Below are positions 55,341-62,828 of a DNA stretch of 64,000 nucleotides, piece by piece; the first letter of the stretch is position 1, and each line of letters opens with the position of its first letter. The position numbers and the translations under genes are program-made. This DNA is from Emticicia sp. 21SJ11W-3 (GTDB lineage: Bacteria; Bacteroidota; Bacteroidia; Cytophagales; Spirosomataceae): positions 2,914,001 to 2,978,000 of the forward strand of contig NZ_CP092074.1 of NCBI RefSeq assembly GCF_024138715.1. Reading direction: 5' to 3'. The notes below the pieces were generated by a model. It was not told the origin of the DNA. It saw only the letters and a program-made list of their open reading frames with translations, and made no database searches.

Positions 55341-57218
55341 TTATTTATAAAAATAACCTTTCGCCTCAAGCCAGTGTAGGTATGCCACCAGTTCAACTGC
55401 CCATGCAGCAATACGGCAGTCAGTATTGTTTCGTTTGCCTTCAAGAATAGCCCCGTACAACGTCTTAAAACGATCTACATGAAGTGCCTGCCTGCTGCGC
55501 TCATAGCTGGCATCTTGTAGAACAGTATCTATATATGTATGCGATTGAATGAACTTTTCGGTGAAATCAAGAACAAATGGCTTCTTGTCTTTTCTCCACT
55601 GAATTTCCTGTGGCACAAAACCGTCCATAGCCCTGCGCATTAAAGACCGCTGCCAGTTATTTACCAGAAACTGCTCTGGCGGAATATCCATAAAAAACTC
55701 CATCAGGTTTTTATCAAGCAACGGAACCGTGCTTTCTATACCGTAAGAGGCACTTAGTTTTTTTTGCGTACTAAAAAGCATCCCACCCAAGGTACCAGTA
55801 TTAATAATGGCGGCCAGCCTTTTTTTAACTGACGCTGTTGCGCCGAAGGCTACTTTTCCGGCTGCCAGAGGTGCCAGTTCTTTACTTAGCAAAGCCTGCC
55901 TCTCTAGCCGAAGGTAAGGAAGAATGGGTTCGTACAGTTTTCTGGCAAAAGAGTTATCCAGTATGCATGTCCTGAAAGCCTGAAGAAATGATATTTTGTT
56001 ATCGGCGGCTATAAAGGCTAAAGATTTAAATGCCGCACGTAATTGACCCGCTTTAAGCTGGTCATATATCAGGCCATCACCTTTGTAAGACATGGCGAAG
56101 TCTCCGCCAAAACCATTAAAAAACAAACCTATTCCTTTTTGGCTTGCGGTTTCAAACAGGCGTTTATCTGTATAAATAAAAGGATAGGCCAACACTTCGA
56201 GGCGTTCAAATGTATCGACCAGATTAGTGAAAGGCCCCGAACCGTCTGAAAAATCAATAAACTCCTGCTGAATATTAGGATACTTTTTACCCATTAGTTC
56301 CATATAATAGCGTTCGTCTTTTTGGGTTCCTGTGTAATCGGGGCTTAATACGTTAGAAATAGTATATAATGGCTTATTCTTTTTTTGCAGCTCTGTGGCC
56401 AGAATACCAGCCAGAAATGAGGAGTCTAGCCCGCCGCTTAACGAAATCCCCACGGGCTTGTCGGTATCCAGCCTTTTGTTAACGGCATTGATAATGAGTT
56501 CTCTCATGCAGGCTGCCCAGTCATTATCGTTAGTAAAGGCATACCTGCCCTGCTTTTTAAGCTGCCAGTAATTGTAAAGCCCAATAGAATGTGGCTCATT
56601 ACACTGCCAGGTAAGACGGGTAGCCGCAGGCAGTTGTTTGATGTCGGCATCGTAAGTACCGCCATCAAAATTAACCATAAACTTATTTACGGTATTGTTC
56701 CTGTCAAATCTTTTCGGGGTCTGGTTTGCGGCTGTTATACCTTTTATCTCGCTGGCAAACACAAACGCCTGCCCGTTGTAATAGTAATAAAAAGACCTGA
56801 AACCCATGTGGTCGGTGGCTGCAAAGATGGTTCTGGTTTCTTTGTTCCAGATTACAAAGGCAAACTCACCATCCAGGTAATCGGTACAGTTGCTGCCATA
56901 TTTACGGTATAGCTTCAGTATCAGGCAGGCGTCGGCTATTTCATGGTTTTTATGGGGCAGGCCCAGCAGGCTTATGATGTTGCTCTGGTTGTCAAGGCGG
57001 CTGTCGCAGGTAATTACATATTCATCTTCCTGATACGGCAATAGCTCGTTATGCTGCCTCACAGACGTAATAAGCTGGTATGTGGCTAAAAACGCCCGGG
57101 TATCATGATATGTACCTTTACCGTCTTTGGCCCTGTGTGCCATGGCTTGTTGCATAGCTGCAAAGGCTGCATCAGATTCTGGTGGAGACGTAAAGATGAT
57201 TCCAAAAATGGCGCTCAT
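55341..57218 (-). CDS. asparagine-synthetase-like RiPP (lasso) cyclase
   Basis: This 625-residue protein has the two-domain plan of class B asparagine synthetase. The N-terminal residue after Met is Ser (MSAIFGIIF) instead of the catalytic Cys2, so the glutaminase half cannot release ammonia. The ATP-pyrophosphatase PP-loop SGGLDSS (261-267) is intact, and FFNGFGGDFAMSYKGD is the conserved GGDE-like block in modified form. Loss of glutaminase with retained adenylation is the pattern of lasso macrolactam synthetases, which activate the core Asp/Glu. It is transcribed toward the two precursor genes. A true AsnB is unlikely for these reasons, but the product is not proven. Confidence 0.85.
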   Translation of the reverse strand: MSAIFGIIFTSPPESDAAFAAMQQAMAHRAKDGKGTYHDTRAFLATYQLITSVRQHNELLPYQEDEYVITCDSRLDNQSNIISLLGLPHKNHEIADACLILKLYRKYGSNCTDYLDGEFAFVIWNKETRTIFAATDHMGFRSFYYYYNGQAFVFASEIKGITAANQTPKRFDRNNTVNKFMVNFDGGTYDADIKQLPAATRLTWQCNEPHSIGLYNYWQLKKQGRYAFTNDNDWAACMRELIINAVNKRLDTDKPVGISLSGGLDSSFLAGILATELQKKNKPLYTISNVLSPDYTGTQKDERYYMELMGKKYPNIQQEFIDFSDGSGPFTNLVDTFERLEVLAYPFIYTDKRLFETASQKGIGLFFNGFGGDFAMSYKGDGLIYDQLKAGQLRAAFKSLAFIAADNKISFLQAFRTCILDNSFARKLYEPILPYLRLERQALLSKELAPLAAGKVAFGATASVKKRLAAIINTGTLGGMLFSTQKKLSASYGIESTVPLLDKNLMEFFMDIPPEQFLVNNWQRSLMRRAMDGFVPQEIQWRKDKKPFVLDFTEKFIQSHTYIDTVLQDASYERSRQALHVDRFKTLYGAILEGKRNNTDCRIAAWAVELVAYLHWLEAKGYFYK

Positions 57219-57573
57219 GGCTGCAAATCAGGTGGTACCTGTTAAGGTTAAAATAAGACAGGGCGCAAAGATAAATAATAAATCAGAATTAGTACGGCGC
57301 AGGTAAACCAAATAAATAAAGGTAGAGAAATAAAAAGAAGAAATGTGCCGCTAATGATAAGCAGACATTTACTGACTTAGTTAGGCCAAACCCTAATATA
57401 TTTTTAATGTGGTGCGTTGATATGGATTAATATCTGATGCGTGCTTTACCGGCTATCTTTTGCAGAGCATTGTGCTGCTGATTTAGCAACCCTGATTAAG
57501 ACTCACAAAATAACAATAGGCGTACCGGAAAACCAACATGCAAAAATGGGCATAATTTTAAAATAATTTACGG

Positions 57574-57645
57574 GTAAAAATACCTGTTTTGCGCTTGCGT
57601 AGTTTTACGTATTTGCCATAACACCTATAAAACAGGTATTTTTAC
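57574..57645. promoter_or_regulatory. 17-bp inverted repeat upstream of the two-component operon
   Basis: GTAAAAATACCTGTTTT (57574-57590) and AAAACAGGTATTTTTAC (57629-57645) are perfectly complementary with a 38-nt loop, each flanked by ACGG/CGGGTA. The GGTATTTnnAC core recurs at 59201-59218. A binding site for the response regulator is plausible. The rest of the 573-bp gap (57219-57791) contains no gene or other recognisable element. Confidence 0.5.
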
Positions 57646-57791
57646 GGGTATGCAACCCCTTAAAAAAGGGCTACATTTGTTGTGGCGCTTACAGGTAAGC
57701 CCCCCAGAACTCCTTTTTCTGAAAATATGTACCCGGCAGGGCTGTCAGCCTGACGCCGGGTTATATAATTGACTATTAAAAAAGACACCCG

Positions 57792-58451
57792 ATGCTTGTA
57801 AAAATTACAACTTGGCTGGTAACGTATGTTTCAGTTGTATTGCTTTTTCCGGTTGCCATTGCTGTGTATAGAAAAAAACACCTGACAAAAGAGCTGAAGG
57901 CCATAGCTGTTTATTTATGCTTTGCGCTTTTTTCTGAGGTGGTGTCAATCGTTACTGCTGAATTGTTAAATAACAACCTGCCGTTTCTGCATTTCTATAC
58001 CATCATTGAGTTTGCCATTATCAGCTGGTTCTATAAAACCTATCTGCAAAATTTTATACCAGAGGGTGTTTTTTATGTGGCTATTGCGCTTTTTACAGTG
58101 CTTGCTGTGCTCAATTTTATATACGTGCAACCACTTACAGGGTTCAATACTTACCCGCGTGGGCTTGAAAGCATCATTTTTGTATTTTTTGCCCTGGCAA
58201 CCTATTATAAGATGATTCAAACGCTAGAGATTATTTATATAGAAAAATCTCCTTTATTTTGGATTAATGCCGGATTTCTGTTTTACTTTGCAGGGAGTCT
58301 GTTTTTATTTGTACTCGGAAATTTGCTATTGAGGATGGACCTCCGCCTGAGTATGTTATCGTGGGCAATTCATGCCTGCCTGTTGGGTTTGACCTATATA
58401 TTTATTGCTATTGGTTTATGGTACAGCCCGCAACAACAGGAGCCCCACTAG
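57792..58451 (+). CDS. multi-pass membrane protein upstream of the histidine kinase, unknown
   Basis: This 219-residue protein has about seven hydrophobic segments (about 5-24, 38-58, 68-86, 97-113, 130-146, 155-180 and 185-210) and no soluble domain. No family name was recognised. It ends 2 bp before the histidine kinase start (58454), so the two are translated from one message. Because the kinase has only one membrane helix and no sensor domain, this protein may be its sensory partner. That role is inferred from gene order alone. Confidence 0.7.
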   Translation: MLVKITTWLVTYVSVVLLFPVAIAVYRKKHLTKELKAIAVYLCFALFSEVVSIVTAELLNNNLPFLHFYTIIEFAIISWFYKTYLQNFIPEGVFYVAIALFTVLAVLNFIYVQPLTGFNTYPRGLESIIFVFFALATYYKMIQTLEIIYIEKSPLFWINAGFLFYFAGSLFLFVLGNLLLRMDLRLSMLSWAIHACLLGLTYIFIAIGLWYSPQQQEPH

Positions 58452-58453
58452 AT

Positions 58454-59203
58454 ATGTATGTGATGATAATTGGTGGTACACTGATGCTTTTAATGATGGC
58501 CTGCGGTATTGTAATTTTTATGGTGCTTTACCAACGCCGGATGCTTGAACACCGCATTCGTATTCAGGAAGCAGAAGCCAAGCATCAGCGCGAGCTGTTT
58601 TTTGGCGCTATGGATGCCATTGAGCAAGAACGCAAAAGGCTGGCCCGCGACCTGCACGACGAGGTGGGCGCGTCTTTGTCTGTGATGCGGCTGATGGTTA
58701 ATGAGCTACCCACCAGGCCACAACTAACCACATTAGACTACAAACAGCTGATAGATAACATCATAGACAACGTAAGGCGGATATCAAACGACCTGCTGCC
58801 ACAAGGGCTGGAAGAGTTTGGCCTGCCTTATGCCATTGAAAGCCTTTGCGAAAAAGTAATGGCCGTTGCCGGAATTGACATCAATCTGACTGTAGAAATA
58901 CCCGAACAACCGGGCAATACCCAAAGCCTGGCCGTTTACAGACTCTTACAAGAGTTACTGAATAATGCTGTAAAGCACGCTGAAGCCACAGAACTAACGC
59001 TAACGATAAGGAAAGAAAATGCATTTCTATCCATTAAATATGCCGACAACGGCAGGGGCTTTGATTTTGTAGAAGCGTATCAGAAAAGAAGCCTTGGTCT
59101 TAAAAATATAGAGGCCCGAACCCGGCTGCTTAACGGCCAGACCAGGTTTGAGACATCTCCCGGTGCCGGCCTGAGAGTGGATATTGAAATTCCGGATTTG
59201 TAG
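58454..59203 (+). CDS. NarL-type sensor histidine kinase
   Basis: This is a 249-residue protein beginning at MYVMIIGGTLMLLM, 2 bp after the previous stop; an upstream in-frame ATG overlaps the preceding gene. One N-terminal membrane helix (about 3-25) is followed by a HisKA_3 dimerisation segment with phospho-acceptor His68 in RDLHDEVGASLS. The ATP-binding domain has LLQELLNNAVKHAE (N box), YADNGRGFDF (G1) and a last box near GAGLRVDIEI. It has no PAS, GAF or periplasmic domain. It phosphorylates the response regulator encoded next. The stop codon lies inside the palindromic motif 59201-59218. Confidence 0.92.
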   Translation: MYVMIIGGTLMLLMMACGIVIFMVLYQRRMLEHRIRIQEAEAKHQRELFFGAMDAIEQERKRLARDLHDEVGASLSVMRLMVNELPTRPQLTTLDYKQLIDNIIDNVRRISNDLLPQGLEEFGLPYAIESLCEKVMAVAGIDINLTVEIPEQPGNTQSLAVYRLLQELLNNAVKHAEATELTLTIRKENAFLSIKYADNGRGFDFVEAYQKRSLGLKNIEARTRLLNGQTRFETSPGAGLRVDIEIPDL

Positions 59204-59218
59204 GTATTTACGTACCTA
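59201..59218 (+). promoter_or_regulatory. TAGGTA-N6-TACCTA dyad between kinase and regulator genes
   Basis: TAGGTA (59201-59206) and TACCTA (59213-59218) are perfectly complementary around TTTACG. The half-site GGTATTTAC resembles the arms of the inverted repeat at 57574-57645. It starts at the kinase stop codon and lies 84 bp before the response-regulator start. Confidence 0.45.
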
Positions 59219-59301
59219 ATATCAGTCTTCAACCTGCTACTGATTATATACAAATTGAACTTTGTCAACCAGTACCTGTATAGGTTTGCTATACTATACT
59301 T

Positions 59302-59976
59302 ATGAAGATGATTAAAATTGCTATTGCAGATGACCAGATTTTATTCAGAAAAGGGATGGCCGCCATCATTAATAATCTGGATAAAATGGAGATTATTTTA
59401 GAAGCCGACAACGGCAAGACTTTACTTGATGCCATTAAAACTGCTGAGGTAAAGCCCGATATTGTGTTGCTTGATTTGTCAATGCCCGAACTGAACGGCA
59501 TTGAAACCACCAGGATTCTGCACTCCGACTACCCGGATATCAGGATTATTGTGTTATCAGTGCATAGCGATGACCGCTTTGTGGCGCACCTCATGGAGCT
59601 GGGTATTAATGGTTATCTGTTTAAGAATGTTGAGCCTGCCGAAGTAGAAAAAGCCATTGTAACGGTTATTGAGAAGGGTTTTTATTTCAATGAGGTTTTT
59701 CTGAAAACCATGAAAGACCGCCTGACAGGCAAGAAACCCCGGCTGCTGATACCACAAAACATACCATCTACGTTAACGCAGCGCGAACTGGAAGTACTTG
59801 ACCTCATCTGCCGCCAGTACACCGCGCAGGAAATTGCCGAGAAATTATTTATCAGTATCCGAACCGTTGACGGCCACCGGAATAATCTGCTTGAAAAAAC
59901 GGGTGTCAGAAACACGGCCGGGCTTGTTGTTTTTGCCATCAAAAATAACCTGCTGGACCCGGCGACGCTTTTGTGA
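59302..59976 (+). CDS. NarL/LuxR-family response regulator
   Basis: This 224-residue regulator has a receiver domain (1-125) with acidic pair Asp10-Asp11, phospho-acceptor Asp58 in VLLDLSMP, and Thr/Ser and Lys switch positions in IVLSVHSDDRF and YLFKNVEP. The C-terminal LuxR-type HTH (about 153-218) has LTQRELEVLDLICRQYTAQE, then LFISIRTVDGHRNNLLEK. It pairs with the kinase just upstream. The GGTATTTnnAC motifs at 57.6 and 59.2 kb are possible targets. The last codons of the gene form the first copy of the repeat array that follows (59962-60240). Confidence 0.94.
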   Translation: MKMIKIAIADDQILFRKGMAAIINNLDKMEIILEADNGKTLLDAIKTAEVKPDIVLLDLSMPELNGIETTRILHSDYPDIRIIVLSVHSDDRFVAHLMELGINGYLFKNVEPAEVEKAIVTVIEKGFYFNEVFLKTMKDRLTGKKPRLLIPQNIPSTLTQRELEVLDLICRQYTAQEIAEKLFISIRTVDGHRNNLLEKTGVRNTAGLVVFAIKNNLLDPATLL

Positions 59977-60240
59977 ATGAGCGGGCGGCGTTCCGCTGAT
60001 TGAGTGAATTAGTGATTGAGTGATTGAGTGAATGAGCGGGCGACGCTTTTGTGAATGAGTGAATGAGCGATTGAGTGAATTAGTGAATGAGCGGGCGGCG
60101 CTTTTGTGAATGAGTGAATTAGTGATTGAGTGATTGAGTGAATGAGCGGGCGACGCTTTTGTGAATGAGCGATTGAGTGAATTAGTGAATGAGCGGGCGG
60201 CGTTCCGCTGATTGAGCGAATTAGTGATTGTGTAAATGAA
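59962..60240. repeat. degenerate tandem repeat array derived from the response-regulator 3' end
   Basis: GCGACGCTTTTGTGAATGAG occurs at 59962-59981 (the last codons of the regulator gene plus stop), 60040-60059 and 60150-60169, and with one change at 60095-60114. Between the copies are 8-bp units of the type GTGA(A/T)T(G/T)A and two copies of GCGGGCGGCGTTCCGCTGAT (from 59981 and 60191). This fills most of the gap 59977-60341. No spacers of CRISPR type are present. Confidence 0.8.
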
Positions 60241-60259
60241 TTTCTATAATTGCGGGGAA

Positions 60260-60305
60260 TTAGTGAATGAGTGATTTAGCGGCCGCTAAATCACTCATTC
60301 ACTAA
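60260..60305. terminator. 46-bp perfect palindrome between convergent genes
   Basis: The arms (23 bp each, 60260-60282 and 60283-60305) are perfectly complementary, centred on GCGGCCGC. The arms consist of the same GTGAATGA-type units as the adjacent array, now in inverted order. It lies between the response regulator and the convergent desaturase gene and can act as a terminator for both. Confidence 0.7.
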
Positions 60306-60341
60306 ATCACTAAATCACTAATTCACTAAATCACTCATTCA

Positions 60342-61439
60342 CTAATTGGTTAACTTCCCAAGATGCTTCAGCATTCTGATGTGTGAGTCGAGGCCGTTAA
60401 TGAATGATGCTTTATCGTTATAGAGTATGCCGTATTCTTCGGCGGTGCTGCGTACAATAGGCGAAATGTATCGGTAATGCACGTGCGATATATGCGGAAA
60501 AAGATGATGTTCAATCTGGTAGTCGAGCCCGCCGATATACCATGATAACAGGTAATTTCTGCTGGCAAAGTTAGAAGTGGTATTGAGCTGATGAATAGCC
60601 CATGAGTTTTCGATATTACCTTTTTCGTCGGGCGATGGCTGGTGTGCGCCTTCTACCACGTGCGCCAGCTGAAAAATGGTGCTCAGTATAAGCCCTGCTA
60701 TGGCGTGCATAGTCATGAAACCAATCAGCCACTGGCCAAAGCTCAAATTTAAAACCACCATCGGCAAAACACCAATTACCAGAATATAAGCCACTTTGCC
60801 AATAAGCAGGCGGAAAATCTCCTTGCGCGGGTACGACTTAACCAGCCCGGTTTTAGACATCTCGTTATATAAAGCAATTTCTTTGAAGTCTTTCCAGAGA
60901 AAAGACAAGGTCATGAGGCTATATAAAAAGAAAGCATAAATATGCTGAAATCTGTGTATGCGTTTGAGTTTGTCGCTGCACGATAACCGCAGCAGAAACT
61001 TGCCGGTGATGTCTTCGTCTACCTCATGAATATTGGTAAACGTATGATGCAGGCGGTTGTGTTGTATCTCCCAGTTGTAAACATTACCCCCAAGCAGGTA
61101 CAAAGAGGCACCAAAGAGGCGGTTGATCCAGTGATGCTCTGAAAACGAGCCATGAATGGCGTCGTGCATTACAGACATACCTACTCCGGCTACACCCACA
61201 CCCATCAGTATGGTAAGCAGCCACATTTGCCATAAGGTACATTGCCCACTTAAAATAAGCGCAAAAGAACCCAGGTAAAGAGACAACATACATATTGCCT
61301 TTACCATTATTTTTTGTCCGCCTGTTTTCTGAATCTGATTTTCGTGGAAATAACTATCTACTTTTGAACGCAGAACTGAAAAAAAGAGCGATTTATCCTT
61401 ATTGAGGAATTTCACTCTGTTGTATTTTGAAGGTTTCAT
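60342..61439 (-). CDS. membrane fatty acid desaturase (front-end/linoleoyl-CoA type)
   Basis: This 365-residue integral membrane di-iron enzyme introduces double bonds into acyl chains. Three histidine boxes are visible: HDAIHGS (about 107-113), HNRLHH (about 145-150) and QIEHHLFP (about 319-326). The Gln replacing the first His of the third box is the signature of front-end (delta-5/delta-6-like) desaturases. There is no fused cytochrome b5 domain. Hydrophobic pairs surround the boxes as usual. It is a single gene convergent with the response regulator. The acyl donor and double-bond position cannot be determined. Confidence 0.92.
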   Translation of the reverse strand: MKPSKYNRVKFLNKDKSLFFSVLRSKVDSYFHENQIQKTGGQKIMVKAICMLSLYLGSFALILSGQCTLWQMWLLTILMGVGVAGVGMSVMHDAIHGSFSEHHWINRLFGASLYLLGGNVYNWEIQHNRLHHTFTNIHEVDEDITGKFLLRLSCSDKLKRIHRFQHIYAFFLYSLMTLSFLWKDFKEIALYNEMSKTGLVKSYPRKEIFRLLIGKVAYILVIGVLPMVVLNLSFGQWLIGFMTMHAIAGLILSTIFQLAHVVEGAHQPSPDEKGNIENSWAIHQLNTTSNFASRNYLLSWYIGGLDYQIEHHLFPHISHVHYRYISPIVRSTAEEYGILYNDKASFINGLDSHIRMLKHLGKLTN

Positions 61440-61567
61440 TAAAGGGGTTTAATGGGGTTAGGTAGTCCTTTCACAAGGTACTAACTTTCCCCTGAAGAAT
61501 CTATTAATCTAACGCTTAAATGAAAAAAATATTGTACTTAAGGAACTTTTTATTTTTTCATTAGCTT

Positions 61568-62584
61568 TTATAGCGTTATCACGGCCTTTACCAGTTCATG
61601 CCCCGACTGCAGCAGGTGTTCAAAACTATCGGCCACGTCTGCAAAGGCCACGCGGTGGGTTATCCAGGCGTTGGTATCAATGCGGCCTTCTTCCATCCAG
61701 TGAATGATATTATTAAAATCTTCCGGCAGGGCATTTCTGCTGGCAAAAATGGTGAGTTCTCGCCGGTGGAAAAGCGGGTCAAAGAAAGTCATGTCTCCCT
61801 GAAACAAGCCTACAAATATAATTTTGCCGCCAAAAGCCGCCATTTCAAAGGTACGCATCATAGAGCCGGGGTTGCCGGTGGCATCAAAAATGGCCGTGGG
61901 CATATCGCCATCCAAGTGCGCTTTAATGGCCTCCAGGCTGTTGTCTGAGGCCACTACGGTGGCATCAGCCTGCATGGTATTGCTGGCAAAATTCAGGCGG
62001 GCCTCGTTTACGTCCAGCATCACCACTTTTGCACCTTTAATTTTGGCAAACTGCAAACAGGCCAGCCCTATGGGCCCCGCCCCTATTACCAGCACTTTGT
62101 CGGCCGCGGTAATACCTGAACGGTTAACGGCATGGCAGCCAATGCCCAGGGTTTCAACCAGGGCCAGTTGCTCAAAGTTCAGTCGAGCCGAGGCATAAAG
62201 TTTGCCGGCAGGCAGTTTCAGGTATTCTGTCATGCCGCCGTCGGTATGCACGCCCAGCACCTGCAGGTTTTCGCAGCAATTGGTTTTGCCGTTACGGCAA
62301 GACTGGCAATGCCCGCAGTGCAGGTAAGGCTCAACGGCGCAGCGGTCGCCGGGTTTAACGTTGGTTACAGCAGTGCCGGTTTCTATCACTTCAACACCCA
62401 GCTCATGGCCCAAAATGCGTGGATAAGAGAAAAAAGGCTGCCGACCGCGATAAGCGTGGTAATCTGTGCCGCAAATACCTATGCGGTGTACTTTTACAAG
62501 GGCCTCGTGTGGTTGTAAGGGAGCAGGCTCGCTCACCAATTGGTACTCAAACTTTCCTGCTTCCTGTAAGGTTAATGCTTTCAT
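61568..62584 (-). CDS. zinc-dependent medium-chain dehydrogenase
   Basis: This is a 338-residue MDR enzyme. Catalytic zinc ligands are in GICGTDYHAYRG and GHELGVEVIE, and the structural zinc site has four Cys in CGHCQSCRNGKTNCCEN. The cofactor motif is GAGPIGLACLQ, followed by an acidic VMLDVNEAR, so NAD(H) is preferred. Closest in pattern are sugar or polyol dehydrogenases and L-threonine dehydrogenase-like proteins. It lies 244 bp downstream of an FGGY sugar kinase on the same strand, which supports a sugar or sugar-acid substrate. The exact substrate is open. Confidence 0.88.
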   Translation of the reverse strand: MKALTLQEAGKFEYQLVSEPAPLQPHEALVKVHRIGICGTDYHAYRGRQPFFSYPRILGHELGVEVIETGTAVTNVKPGDRCAVEPYLHCGHCQSCRNGKTNCCENLQVLGVHTDGGMTEYLKLPAGKLYASARLNFEQLALVETLGIGCHAVNRSGITAADKVLVIGAGPIGLACLQFAKIKGAKVVMLDVNEARLNFASNTMQADATVVASDNSLEAIKAHLDGDMPTAIFDATGNPGSMMRTFEMAAFGGKIIFVGLFQGDMTFFDPLFHRRELTIFASRNALPEDFNNIIHWMEEGRIDTNAWITHRVAFADVADSFEHLLQSGHELVKAVITL

Positions 62585-62828
62585 TTTTATGTTCGATTCT
62601 TTTTTGTTTTCCCTCCTTTTTTTTAGAGAGGGTTGGGCATTTCCTGATTTTTTAGTAAAATACCCGGGGTGGCCAAGCCACCTGTAATACTTTTTGAATG
62701 ATTTGAGAAACAGGTTGAGATTCAGTTTTGTACCAAAACACTTGAAGATGCTGAACTGAATGGTTCAACCCAATCTCTTCATTTATTGGCAGTTTAAATA
62801 CCCCGATTCTAAATACATTGCGGTAATT

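Noticed and set aside
55341-57218. Ordinary asparagine synthetase asnB
   Set aside because: The glutaminase Cys after the initiator Met is Ser, and the gene lies with precursor, kinase and sulfotransferase genes.
57219-57791. Search for a third precursor or an RRE/leader peptidase gene in the gap next to the cyclase
   Set aside because: No frame with the KKxWETP leader, a PqqD-like fold or a transglutaminase-like Cys-His-Asp pattern was found on either strand.
59976-60310. Possible CRISPR array
   Set aside because: Repeats are octamers and 20-bp units that abut each other without unique spacers of even length, there are no cas genes, and the first copy is the end of a coding gene.
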